DNA of 64,000 nt, taken from positions 14,818,244-14,882,243 of the forward strand of contig NC_091301.1 in the NCBI RefSeq assembly GCF_038502225.1, given 5' to 3'. This DNA comes from Cherax quadricarinatus (Eukaryota > Arthropoda > Malacostraca > Decapoda > Parastacidae). Each line of letters opens with the position of its first letter. The first letter of the stretch is position 1. The notes beneath the pieces were generated by a model. It did no database searches, was not told the DNA's origin, and saw only the letters and a list, made by a program, of their open reading frames with translations. A program made the translations under genes and the position numbers. Shown here piece by piece: positions 1 to 11,674 of the stretch.

Positions 1-44
<44 letters not shown>

Positions 45-73
45 ACACACACACACACACATACACACACACA

Positions 74-105
<32 letters not shown>

Positions 106-119
106 TACACACACACACA

Positions 120-152
<33 letters not shown>
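1..152. repeat. (AC)n microsatellite
   Basis: Nearly pure AC dinucleotide repeat with occasional AT interruptions (acacat). It runs from the window edge to the 5' junction of the LINE at 153, so its true length is unknown. It is the presumed insertion target of that LINE. Confidence 0.97.
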
Positions 153-154
<2 letters not shown>

Positions 155-2773
155 CACAGTGTTGGAAAGGAAACTGAAGGTATGGTACACAAACGCTGAT
201 GGAATAACAAATAAGTGGGAGGAGTGGCAAGAAAGAGTCAAAGAAGCATCACCGGACATCATAGCTCTCACAGAAACCAAGCTTACAGGTATGATAACAG
301 ATGCCATCTTTCCAACGGGATACCAAATCCTGAGGAAAGACAGAGGGAACAGGGGGGGTGGAGGAGTGGCGTTGCTGATCAAAAATCGCTGGAATTTTGA
401 TGAGCTGGAGAGAGAAGATAGCGGAGAAGAAAGTGATTACATAGTGGGAACACTTCACTCTGGAGGTCCCAAGGTGGTAATAGCAGTGATGTATAACCCA
501 CCACAGAACAGCAGGAGGCCAAGGCAAGAGTACGACGAGAGCAATAGAGCGATGGTTGACACACTAGCTAGAGTGGCCAGAAGAGCTCATGCATGCAGGG
601 CAAAGCTCCTGATCATGGGTGACTTTAACCACAAGGAGATAGATTGGGAGAACTTGGACCCACATGGGGGCCAAGATACTTGGAGGGCTAAGATGATGGA
701 GGTGGTACTGGAGAACTTCATGTACCAACACGTAAGGGACACTACAAGAGAGAGAGGAGAGGATGAACCAGCAAGGCTGGACTTAGTATTCACCTTCAGT
801 AGTGCAGATATCGAGGACATCACATATGAAAGACCCCTTGGGGCCAGTGACCATGTGGTTGTAAGCTTCGAATACACAGTAGAGCTACAAGTGGAGGGAG
901 AAGCAGGAAGGCCAGGACGAATGAAGCCAAACTACAAGAAAGGGGACTACACAGGAATGAGGAACTACCTGAACGGGGTTCAGTGGGACAGAGAACTGGC
1001 AGGGAAACCAGTTAATGAGATGATGGAATATGTAGCAATAAAATGCAAGGAGGCTGAGGAGAGGTTTGTACCCAAGGGTAACAGGAGTAATGAAAAAGCC
1101 AGGATGAGCCCATGGTTTACCCAAAGGTGCAGGGAGGCAAAAACCAAGTGTGCTAGGGAATGGAAGAAATATAGAAGGCAAAGGACCCAGGAGAATAAGG
1201 AGAACAGTCGTAGAGCCAGAAATGAATATGCACAGATAAGAAGGGAGGCCCAAAGACAATATGTAAATGACATAGCAGCGAAAGCCAAATCTGATCCGAA
1301 ACTGTTGTACAGCCACATCAGGAGGAAAACAACAGTCAAGGACCAGGTAATCAGGCTAAGGAAGGAAGGAGGAGAGACAACAGGAAATGACCGGGAAGTA
1401 TGTGAAGAACTCAACAAGAGATTCAAAGAAGTGTTCACAGAGGAGACAGAAGGGACTCCAGAAAGACGGAGAGGTGGGGCACACCACCAAGTGCTGGACA
1501 CAGTGCACACAACCGAGGAAGAAGTGAAGAGGCTTCTGAGTGAGCTAGATACCTCAAAGGCAATGGGGCCAGATAACATCTCCCCATGGGTATTGAGAGA
1601 GGGAGCAGAGGCGCTATGTGTACCCCTAACAACAATATTCAATACATCTATCGAAACAGGGAGATTGCCTGAGGCATGGAAGACAGCAAATGTAGTCCCA
1701 ATCTTTAAAAAAGGAGACAGACATGAAGCATTAAACTACAGACCAGTGTCACTGACATGTATAGTATGCAAAATCATGGAGAAGATTATCAGGAGAAGAG
1801 TGGTGGAACACCTAGAAAGGAATGATCTCATCAACAGCAGCCAGCATGGTTTCAGGGACGGGAAATCCTGTGTCACAAACCTACTGGAGTTCTATGACAT
1901 GGTGACAGCAGTAAGACAAGAGAGAGAGGGGTGGGTGGATTGCATTTTCTTGGACTGCAAGAAGGCGTTTGACACAGTTCCACACAAGAGATTGGTGCAA
2001 AAACTGGAGGACCAAGCAGGGATAACAGGGAAGGCACTACAATGGATCAGGGAATAGTCCAGGGGGGCAGAGGGCACAAAAACCCCACTCAAGGAAAAAG
2101 ATCTTGGGGTGAGTATAACACCAGGCACATTCCCAAAGGGACATCAACCAAATAATCGGGAGCATATGGGGGCCTAGCAAACCCCGGAGAACAGCATTTT
2201 GACATTTAAAAGGGGAAACGTTCAGACCCTGTACACCTGTAAGTTAGGGCCCCTATTGGGGGTAAGGGTACCAGTTTGGAAAACCCCCCACCTAGCCCAA
2301 ACCAAGAAAGAAACTAGAGAAAGTGCAAAAGGGTTTTCAAAAAGACTAGTCCCAGAGCTAAGAGGATGTCCCAGAGGGAGGTTAAGGGGGAAAACAACCT
2401 GACGACACTGGGGGGACAGGAGAGATAGGGGGGCAAGGGTAACGACATACAAAATAATTTAGAGGGAAATTTACAAGGTGGGAAAAAAAACAGGATGTTC
2501 CAAAATTGGACACAGGGGGAACAAGGGGGGCACAGTTGGGAAACAAAGACACAGATGAATCACAGGGATGTTAGGAAGATTTCTTTTAGCCAACAGAGAA
2601 ACCGAAGGGAATAGTTTTGGGGGAAGGTGAAATGGGGGGCAGGATCCTAACATAGCTTTAAGAGAGGGGGGATAAAACCTTAAAGGCCCAGGGGAGGAAA
2701 CTAGTAAAGGGGTTGGACGGGGCCAGAGTTTGACTCGACTTCGCAACCCCCAGGTGAGCAAATAGGGGAGTAC
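153..2773 (+). mobile_element. LINE family A copy 1 (CR1/Jockey-superfamily non-LTR retrotransposon), damaged
   Basis: The copy begins directly at the (AC)n tract. It carries the EEP endonuclease and the N-terminal half of RT, and ends with the family tail (ggccag..., ctcgac..., gagtac) at about 2725-2773. Compared with the copy at 38167-40360, about 340 bp are missing just after position 2055. The missing part includes RT motifs B' and C (GVPQG and FADD). From 2056 on, the sequence aligns only with many homopolymer-length differences, so part of the decay may be consensus error. It is a dead copy as it stands. Confidence 0.88.
159..2057 (+). CDS. LINE ORF2-like protein: EEP endonuclease plus truncated reverse transcriptase
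   Basis: This is a 632-residue open frame. The N-terminal half is an apurinic-like (EEP/APE) endonuclease. N12 lies in TNADG, the metal-binding Glu is E39 (TETKL), GDFN is at 154-157, DLVF lies near 210, and the catalytic SDH is at 230-232. A basic linker of about 200 residues follows. The RT fingers and palm begin near residue 470, with GPDNISPWVL, NYRPVSLT, the QHGF region and the motif A aspartate D599 in DCKKAFDTVPHKR. The frame stops at 2055-2057, before the FADD catalytic motif, because of a deletion. Non-LTR retrotransposons of this superfamily encode endonuclease and RT for target-primed reverse transcription; this copy keeps only the nicking domain. The upstream ORF1 is absent, so the 5' end is truncated. 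The ATG at 159 is the first one after the (AC)n and need not be the native start. Confidence 0.88.
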   Translation: MLERKLKVWYTNADGITNKWEEWQERVKEASPDIIALTETKLTGMITDAIFPTGYQILRKDRGNRGGGGVALLIKNRWNFDELEREDSGEESDYIVGTLHSGGPKVVIAVMYNPPQNSRRPRQEYDESNRAMVDTLARVARRAHACRAKLLIMGDFNHKEIDWENLDPHGGQDTWRAKMMEVVLENFMYQHVRDTTRERGEDEPARLDLVFTFSSADIEDITYERPLGASDHVVVSFEYTVELQVEGEAGRPGRMKPNYKKGDYTGMRNYLNGVQWDRELAGKPVNEMMEYVAIKCKEAEERFVPKGNRSNEKARMSPWFTQRCREAKTKCAREWKKYRRQRTQENKENSRRARNEYAQIRREAQRQYVNDIAAKAKSDPKLLYSHIRRKTTVKDQVIRLRKEGGETTGNDREVCEELNKRFKEVFTEETEGTPERRRGGAHHQVLDTVHTTEEEVKRLLSELDTSKAMGPDNISPWVLREGAEALCVPLTTIFNTSIETGRLPEAWKTANVVPIFKKGDRHEALNYRPVSLTCIVCKIMEKIIRRRVVEHLERNDLINSSQHGFRDGKSCVTNLLEFYDMVTAVRQEREGWVDCIFLDCKKAFDTVPHKRLVQKLEDQAGITGKALQWIRE

Positions 2774-3054
2774 AAATTTTACATTTTCACACAAATTTTA
2801 AAACAACAACAAAAACAAACATTTTTACACAACACAAAAATTTTAAAAAACACAATTTAAAAAAATTTTTATTTCATTTTTAAAATATATTAAATTTTTA
2901 TTTTTATTTTAATTAATTAATTTCAACAAAACACATTTTTAATTTTTAAAAACACAAACACAACACACACACATACACACACAAAACCACACACACACAA
3001 AACACACACACATACACACACACACATAAACACACACATACAAACACACACACA
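2774..3054. other. AT-rich then AC-rich low-complexity stretch
   Basis: No gene is visible. 2774-2935 is dominated by runs of T and A. 2955-3054 is an interrupted (AC)n, which could be the 3' flank of the microsatellite into which the LINE at 153 inserted. The homopolymer pattern suggests uncertain base calling. Confidence 0.6.
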
Positions 3055-5290
3055 GAGTGGCATGGGTGGTGTGGGTGGCATGGGTGGTGTGGGTGGCATG
3101 GGTGGTGTGGTTGGCATGGGTGGTGTGGGTGGCACGGGTGGTGAGTGGCATGGGTGGTGTGGGTGGCATGGGTGGTGTGGGTGGCATGGGTGGTGTGGGT
3201 GGCATGGGTGGTGAGTGGCATGGGTGGTGTGGGTGGCATGGGTGGTGTGGGTGGCATGGGTGGTGTGGGTGGCATGGGTGGTGTGGGTGGCATGGGTGGT
3301 GTGGGTGGCACGGGTGGTGAGTGGCATGGGTGGTGTGGGTGGCATGGGTGGTGTGGGTGGCATGGGTGGTGTGGGTGGCACGGGTGGTGAGTGGCATGGG
3401 TGGTGTGGGTGGCATGGGTGGTGTGGGTGGCATGGGTGGTGTGGTTGGCATGGGTGGTGTGGGTGGCACGGGTGGTGAGTGGCATGGGTGGTGTGGGTGG
3501 CATGGGTGGTGTGGGTGGCATGGGTGGTGTGGGTGGCATGGGTGGTGTGGGTGGCATGGGTGGCATGGGTGGTGTGGGTGGCATGGGTGGTGTGGGTGGC
3601 ATGGGTGGCATGGGTGGTGTGGGTGGCATGGGTGGTGTGGGTGGCATGGGTGGTGTGGGTGGCATGGGTGGTGTGGGTGGCATGGGTGGTGTGGGTGGCA
3701 CATGGGTGGTGTGGGTGGCATGGGTGGTGTGGGTGGCACGGGTGGTGTGGGTGGCACGGGTGGTGTGGGTGGCAAGGGTGGTGTGGGTGGCACGGGTGGT
3801 GTGGGTGGCATGGGTGGTGTGGGTGGCAAGGGTGGTGTGGGTGGCATGGGTGGTGTGGGTGGCACGGGTGGTGTGGGTGGCATGGGTGGTGTGGGTGGCA
3901 TGGGTGGTGTGGGTGGCATGGGTGGTGTGGGTGGCATGGGTGGTGTGGGTGGCACGGGTGGTGTGGGTGGCACGGGTGGTGTGGGTGGCATGGGTGGTGT
4001 GGGTGGCATGGGTGGTGTGGGTGGCATGGGTGGTGTGGGTGGCATGGGTGGTGTGGGTGGCACGGGTGGTGTGGGTGGCACGGGTGGTGTGGGTGGCACG
4101 GGTGGTGTGGGTGGCATGGGTGGTGTGGGTGGTGTGGGTGGCACGGGTGGTGTGGGTGGCATGGGTGGTGTGGGTGGCATGGGTGGTGTGGGTGGCATGG
4201 GTGGTGTGGGTGGCATGGGTGGTGTGGGTGGCATGGGTGGTGTGGGTGGCACGGGTGGTGTGGGTGGCATGGGTGGTGTGGGTGGCACGGGTGGTGAGTG
4301 GCATGGGTGGTGTGGGTGGCATGGGTTTTGTGGGTGGCATGGGTGGTGTGGGTGGCATGGGTGGTGTGGGTGGCACGGGTGGTGTGGGTGGCATGGGTGG
4401 TGTGGGTGGCATGGGTGGTGTGGGTGGCATGGGTGGTGTGGGTGGCATGGGTGGTGTGGGTGGCACGGGTGGTGAGTGGCATGGGTGGTGTGGGTGGCTT
4501 GGGTCGTGTGGGTGGCACAGGTAGTGAGTGGCATGGCTGGCTTCGGTGGTGTGGGTGGCGTGGGTGGTGTGGGTGGCATGGGTGGTGTGGGTCGCATGGG
4601 TGGTGTAGGCGGTGTAGGTGGTGGCGGTGTGGGTGGTATGGATGGTGTGTGGCATGGGTGGTGTGGGTGACATGGGTGGTGTGGGCGGTGTGGGTGGCAA
4701 AGGTGGTGTGGGCGGTGTGGGTGGCAGGGGGTGGTGCTGGAGGTGTGGGTGGCATGAGTGGCGTGGGCGGTGTGGGTGGCGTGGGCGGTGGGTGACATGG
4801 GTGGTGTGGGTGGTATGGGTGGTGTGGGCGGTATGGGTGGTGTGGGAGGTGTTGGTGGCATGGGTGGTGTGGGCGGTGTGGGTGGCATGGGTGGTGTGGG
4901 TGGTTTGGGTGGTGTGGGTGGCATGGGTGGCGTGGGTGGTGTGGGTGGCGTGGGTGGTGTGGGTGGTATGGGTGGTGTGGGTGGTATGGGTGGCATGGGT
5001 GGTGTGGGCGGTGTGCGTGGCATTGGGGTGTAGGTGGCATGGCTGGTGTAGGCGGTGTGAGTGGCTTGGGCGGTGTGGGTGGCAGGGGTGGTGTTGGCGG
5101 TGTGGGTAGAATGAGTGGCGTGGGCGGTGTGGGTGGCGTGGGCGGTGTGGGTGGCATGGGTGGTGTGGGTGGAATGGGTGGTGTGAGCGGTGTGGGTGGT
5201 ATGGGTGGTGTGGGTAGTGTGGGTGGCATTGGTGGTGTGAGTGGCATGGGTGGTGTGGGCGGCATGGGTGGTGTGGGTGGTGATCCAGCA
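3055..5290. repeat. 18-bp G-rich minisatellite (about 120 copies)
   Basis: The unit is two related 9-mers, GGTGTGGGT and GGCATGGGT. Scattered variants include GGCACGGGT, GGCAAGGGT and a shortened GGTGAGT junction. The plus strand is almost free of C outside GGCATG, giving extreme GC skew and many closely spaced G-runs with G-quadruplex potential. The array is very regular up to about 4500 and more diverged from 4500 to 5290. Because 9 and 18 are multiples of three, all frames read as short periodic peptides (HPCHPH, MPPTPP, GGVGGM). These are not genes. Confidence 0.97.
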
Positions 5291-5344
5291 CACACCTTCA
5301 CACAGTCATGGTAAACATACAGGTTTATTGACATGCTGTGAGTA

Positions 5345-8300
5345 CCAACACCCTCCCCACACCTCCCTCACAGTCTCCTCCCCACACCTCCCTCACAGTC
5401 TCCTCCCCACACCTCCCTCACAGTCTCCTCCCCACACCTCCCTCACAGTCTCCTCCCCACACCTCCCTCACAGTCTCCTCCCCACACCTCCCTCACAGTG
5501 TCCTCCCCACACCTCCCTCACAGTCTCCTCCCCACACCTCCCTCACAGTGTCCTCCCCACACCTCCCTCAGTCTCCTCCCCACACCTCCCTCACAGTCTC
5601 CTCCCCACACCTCCCTCACAGTCTCCTCCCCACACCTCCCTCACAGTCTCCTCCCCACACCTCCCTCACAGTCTCCTCCCCACACCTCCCTCACAGTCTC
5701 CTCCCCACACCTCCCTCACAGTCTCCTCCCCACACCTCCCTCACAGTCTCCTCCCCACACCACCCTCACAGTCTCCTCCCCACACCTCCCTCACAGTCTC
5801 CTCCCCACACCTCCCTCACAGTCTCCTCCCCACACCTCCCTCACAGTCTCCTCCCCACACCACCCTCACAGTCTCCTCCCCACACCTCCCTCACAGTCTC
5901 CTCCCCACAACACCCTCACAGTCTCCTCCCCACAACACCCTCACAGTCTCCTCCCCACAACACCCTCACAGTCTCCTCCCCACACCACCCTCACAGTCTC
6001 CTCCCCACAACACCCTCACAGTGTCCTCCCCACAACACCCTCACAGTCTCCTCCCCACAACACCCTCACAGTCTCCTCCCCACACCACCCTCACAGTCTC
6101 CTCCCCACAACACCCTCACAGTCTCCTCCCCACACCTCCCTCACAGTCTCCTCCCCACAACACCCTCACAGTCTCCTCCCCACACCTCTCTCACAGTCTC
6201 CTCCCCACACCACCCTCACAGTCTCCTCCCCACACCACCCTCACAGTCTCCTCCCCACACCACCCTCACAGTCTCCTCCCCACACCACCCTCACAGTCTC
6301 CTCCCCACACCACCCTATCAGTCTCCTCCCCACACCACCCTATCAGTCTCCTCCCCACACCACCCTCACAGTCTCCTCCCCACACCTCCCTCACAGTCTC
6401 CTCCCCACACCTCCCTCACAGTCTCCTCCCCACACCTCCCTCACAGTCTCCTCCCCACACAACCCTCACAGTCTCCTCCCCACACCACCCTCACAGTCTC
6501 CTCCCCACACCACCCTCACAGTCTCCTCCCCACACCTCTCTCACAGTCTCCTCTCCACACCTCCCTCACAGTCTCCTCCCCACACCTCCCTCACAGTCTC
6601 CTCCCCACACCTCCCTCACAGTCTCCTCCCCACACCTCCCTCACAGTCTCCTCCCCACACCTCCCTCACAGTCTCCTCCCCACACCTCCCTCACAGTCTC
6701 CTCCCCACACCACCCTCACAGTCTCCTCCCCACACCTCCCTCACAGTCTCCTCCCCACAACACCCTCACAGTCTCCTCCCCACACCTCTCTCAGTCTCCT
6801 CCCCACACCACCCTCACAGTCTCCTCCCCACACCACCCTCACAGTCTCCTCCCCACACCACCCTCACAGTCTCCTCCCCACACCACCCTCACAGTCTCCT
6901 CCCCACACCACCCTCACAGTCTCCTCCCCACACCACCCTCACAGTCTCCTCCCCACACCTCCCTCAGAGTCTCTTCCCCACACCTCCCTCACAGTCTCCT
7001 CCGCACACCTCCCTCACAGTCTCCTCCCCACACCTCCCTCACAGTCTCCTCCCCACACCTCCCTCACAGTCTCCTCCCCACACCACCCTCACAGTCTCCT
7101 CCCCACACCACCCTCACAGTCTCCTCCCCACACCACCCTCACAGTCTCCTCCCCACACCACCCTCACAGTCTCCTCCCCACACCTCCCTCACAGTCTCCT
7201 CCCCACACCACCCTCACAGTCTCCTCCCCACACCACCGTCACAGTCTCCTCCCCACACCACCCTCACAGTCTCCTCCCCACACCACCCTCACAGTCTCCT
7301 CCCCACACCACCCTCACAGTCTCCTCCCCACACCACCCTCACAGTCTCCTCCCCACACCACCCTCACAGTCTCCTCCCCACACCACCCTCACAGTCTCCT
7401 CCCCACACCTCCCTCACAGTCTCCTCCCCACACCACCCTCACAGTCTCCTCCCCACACCTCCCTCACAGTCTCCTCCCCACACCACCCTCACAGTCTCCT
7501 CCCCACACCACCCTCACAGTCTCCTCCCCACACCACCCTCAGTCTCCTCCCCACACCACCCTCACAGTCTCCTCCCCACACCTCCCTCACAGTCTCCTCC
7601 CCACACCACCCTCACAGTCTCCTCCCCACACCTCCCTCACAGTCTCCTCCCCACACCACCCTCACAGTCTCCTCCCCACACAACCCTCACAGTCTCCTCC
7701 CCACACCACCCTCACAGTCTCCTCCCCACACCTCCCTCACAGTCTCCTCCCCACACCTCCCTCACAGTCTCCTCCCCACACCTCCCTCACAGTCTCCTCC
7801 CCACACCTCCCTCACAGTCTCCTCCCCACACCACCCTCACAGTCTCCTCCCCACACCACCCTCACAGTCTCCTCCCCACACCACCCTCACAGTCTCCTCC
7901 CAACACCACCCTCACAGTCTCCTCCCCACACCACCCTCACAGTCTCCTCCCCACACCTCCCTCACAGTCTCCTCCCCACACCTCCCTCACAGTCTCCTCC
8001 CCACACCTCCCTCACAGTCTCCTCCCCACACCTCCCTCACAGTCTCCTCCCCACACCACCCTCACAGTCTCCTCCCCACACCACCCTCACAGTCTCCTCC
8101 CCACACCACCCTCACAGTCTCCTCCCCACACCACCCTCACAGTCTCCTCCCCACACCACCCTCACAGTCTCCTCCCCACACCTCCCTCACAGTCTCCTCC
8201 CCACACCTCCCTCACAGTCTCCTCCCCACACCTCCCTCACAGTCTCCTCCCCACACCTCCCTCACAGTCTCCTCCCCACACCTCCCTCACAGTCTCCTCC

Positions 8301-10275
8301 CCACACCACCCTCACAGTCTCCTCCCCACACCACCCTCACAGTCTCCTCCCCACACCACCCTCACAGTCTCCTCCCCACACCACCCTCAGTCTCCTCCCC
8401 ACACCTCCCTCACAGTGTCCTCCCCACACCTCCCTCACAGTCTCCTCCCCACACCTCCCTCACAGTCTCCTCCCCACACCTCCCTCACAGTCTCCTCCCC
8501 ACACCACCCTCACAGTCTCCTCCCCACACCTCCCTCACAGTCTCCTCCCCACACCTCCCTCACAGTCTCCTCCCCACACCTCCCTCACAGTCTCCTCCCC
8601 ACACCACCCTCAGTCTCCTCCCCACACCACTCTCACAGTCTCCTCCCCACACCACCCTCACAGTCTCCTCCCCACACCTCCCTCACAGTCTCCTCCCCAC
8701 ACCTCCCTCACAGTCTCCTCCCCACACCACCCTCACAGTCTCCTCCCCACACCTCCCTCACAGTCTCCTCCCCACACCACCCTCACAGTCTCCTCCCCAC
8801 ACCACCCTCACAGTCTCCTCCCCACACCACTCTCACAGTCTCCTCCCCACACCACCCTCACAGTCTCCTCCCCACACCTCCCTCACAGTCTCCTCCCCAC
8901 ACCTCCCTCACAGTCTCCTCCCCACACCACCCTCACAGTCTCCTCCCCACACCTCCCTCACAGTCTCCTCCCCACACCACCCTCACAGTCTCCTCCCCAC
9001 ACCACCCTCACAGTCCCCTCCCCACACCACCCTCAGTCTCCTCCCCACACCTCCCTCACAGTCTCCTCCCCACAACACCCTCACAGTCTCCTCCCCACAA
9101 CACCCTCACAGTCTCCTCCCCACACCACCCTCACAGTCTCCTCCCCACAACACCCTCACAGTCTCCTCCCCACACATCCCTCACAGTCTCCTCCCCACAC
9201 CACCCTCACAGTCTCCTCCCCACACCTCCCTCACAGTCTCCTCCCCACACCTCCCTCACAGTCTCCTCCCAACACCCTCACAGTCTCCTCCCCACACCAC
9301 CCTCACAGTCTCCTCCCCACACCACCCTCATAGTCTCCTCCCCACACCTCCCTCACAGTCTCCTCCCCACAACACCCTATCAGTCCCCTCCCCACACCAC
9401 CCTCAGTCTCCTCCCCACACCACCCTATCAGTCTCCTCCCCACACCACCCTCACAGTCTCCTCCCCACACCACCCTCACAGTCTCCTCCCCACACCACAC
9501 TCACAGTCTCCTCCCCACACCACCCTCACAGTCTCCTCCCCACACCTCCCTCACAGTCTCCTCCCCACACCACCCTCACAGTCTCCTCCCCACACCACCT
9601 TCACAGTCACCTCCCCACACTACCCTCACAGTCTCCTCCCCACACCTCCCTCACAGTCTCCTCCCCACACCACCCTCACAGTCTCCTCCCCACACCTCCC
9701 TCACAGTCTCCTCCCCACACCTCCCTCACAGTCTCCTCCCCACACCTCCCTCACAGTCTCCTCCCCACACCTCCCTCACAGTCTCCTCCCTACACCACCC
9801 TCACAGTCTCCTCCCCACACCTCCCTCACAGTCTCCTCCCCACACCTCCCTCACAGTCTCCTCCCCACACCTCCCTCACAGTCTCCTCCCCACTCCTCCC
9901 TCACAGTCTCCTCCCCACTCCTCCCTCACAGTCTCCTCCCCACACCACCCTCACAGTCTCCTCCCCACACCACCCTCACAGTGTCCTCCCCACACCTCCC
10001 TCACAGTCTCCTCCCCACACCTCCCTCACAGTCTCCTCCCCACACCACCCTCACAGTCTCCTCCCCACACCTCCCTCACAGTCTCCTCCCCACTCCTCCC
10101 TCACAGTCTCCTCCCCACTCCTCCCTCACAGTCTCCTCCCCACACCACCCTCACAGTCTCCTCCCCACACCACCCTCACAGTGTCCTCCCCACACCTCCC
10201 TCACAGTCTCCTCCCCACACCTCCCTCACAGTCTCCTCCCCACACCTCCCTCACAGTCTCCTCCCCACACCACCT
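5345..10275. repeat. 25-bp C-rich minisatellite (about 197 copies)
   Basis: The unit consists of TCCTCCCCACACC, then T or A, then CCCTCACAGTC. The main variants are ACCTCCCTCA, ACCACCCTCA and ACAACACCCTCA, plus units lacking the internal CACA. The plus strand is almost G-free. A 25-bp period shifts frame each unit, so three units make a 75-bp, 25-codon cycle that is open in all plus frames. That explains the spurious frames of 1,300-1,700 codons. The T and A variants occur in runs, as expected from local unequal exchange. Confidence 0.97.
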
Positions 10276-10373
10276 TCCACTTCTTAAAAGCATCCCACTG
10301 ATAGCCATTTTTTAAGAGGATTTGCCTTTCTCAGTGGGACAGTAGAGCATAAAAAACTAAACAGTGTATATAG

Positions 10374-10535
10374 TCCTTGTGTTGTACCACTGTACAAGAT
10401 GTTTTGTACCAGTGTACAAGTTGTGTTGTACCACTGTACAAGTTGTGTTGTACCACTGTACAAGATGTGTTGTACCAGTGTACAAGTTGTGTTGTACGAC
10501 TGTACAAGAAGTGTTGTACCAGTGTATAAGTTGTG
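10374..10535. repeat. 22-bp tandem repeat of small hairpins (about 7 copies)
   Basis: Each unit contains TTGTAC, a four-base spacer (CACT or CAGT) and GTACAA, a perfect 6-bp inverted repeat. Units are joined by a gttgtg or gatgtg linker. The last copies carry single substitutions (tacgac, gtataag). No coding role is apparent. Confidence 0.9.
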
Positions 10536-11670
10536 AGAAGGTAAGAGAGGTCTCAGCTCTCTTTAGAGGGGGCATGGACCCCCCGGGGGTTGGAGACAAT
10601 AATTTCTCCATAAGTTGTTTTGTGTACAAGTTACAGTAGCTCTTAGAGAGTGCAACCCTCATGTTTTACTTACTACGCTCTCACTCACTAACCAGCCACG
10701 TGGCTGTCTGAAGGGCCATGGGTACAGACAGCCGGCTGCCATCTACCTTTGTGTTTGGGTGGGCGTCTCAGCCAAGCAGAGCAGTCATGCACCTGGCTTG
10801 TCCTTGAGTGTATCGGGTTAAAGACCAGAGTGTGTGTGTATGTTGCTCTCTCTGTGTACTCACTTCTACGCACCTAATCCTCTCAATACAGGTCGGGTCA
10901 CATTTCCTGACTCCACCTCTCAATTATTACCAACAAGCTCTAACCATTCACTGCAGCAGCAGCCTGAAAAATACGCAAAGGTAGCAACATAAGACTGAAT
11001 ACCTGGTTCAGTTCAACACTAACATAGGTAGCTACAATAATGTTCGTAACTAACACATTAAAACACACAGTAGTAGTAGGAGGAGGTGGTACATTCTGTG
11101 ATTTCAAGTATGTTCTTTATGCACCAGGAACATAATAATATACATTAAAATGACCTAAAGAGTGGCCAAAGTAAAGATCTTCCTATCTTATCTATGTGGA
11201 TACCTTCTGCATAGAGATCAGCTCGAGATTAGTTCTAACGCTGACACACTGCTTGTGACAGGCTGGAGGTGGAGTTACAACTGGGCATCCCTCTTAAATC
11301 GTTTAAACTATCCTACTGAAGAATATCATCTCTGGTAAACGAGAAAACACAGATACTAGAGTTCTCAGGTTTCTGGCACTGTGATCTGTGCCTATCAGAA
11401 AACAACGCGTATGACGGTATAAAAGTATACATGAAGTGCGTGACAAGGAGACTGCCACACAAGGCCGGGATATTGCCACCTGTGAGAGATGAATGCAATT
11501 ACCACAGGTGAGTCTACATATTCCACGAGTAAATCTTCTTTCAACAAACCGGCAGTATCCCACCGAGGCAGCGTGGCCCCCAAAAAGAAAAACGAAAGTT
11601 TCTCTTTTTAAATTAAGTAATATATACAGAAGGAGTTACTAACATAATTAAATTGGAAGCTGCCATAGTG
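10536..11670. other. Gene-free unique-looking sequence
   Basis: There is no frame with codon-like character and no recognised repeat. A GC-rich self-complementary patch (gggggcatggaccccccgg, about 10566-10584) could form a hairpin. The rest is unremarkable, mildly AT-rich sequence. Confidence 0.5.
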
Positions 11671-11674
11671 AAGC

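Noticed and set aside
2923..5334. Three overlapping minus-strand frames of about 780-800 codons (HPCHPH, MPPTPP, THATHT)
   Set aside because: The 18-bp repeat is a multiple of three and lacks stops, so all three minus frames stay open. No real protein is implied, and metal-binding or antifreeze readings of the peptide have no support.
5241..10315. Giant Pro/Ser/His-rich open frames (up to 1,686 codons)
   Set aside because: They only read the 25-bp minisatellite. All three plus frames give the same periodic peptide, and there is no start context or non-repetitive domain.
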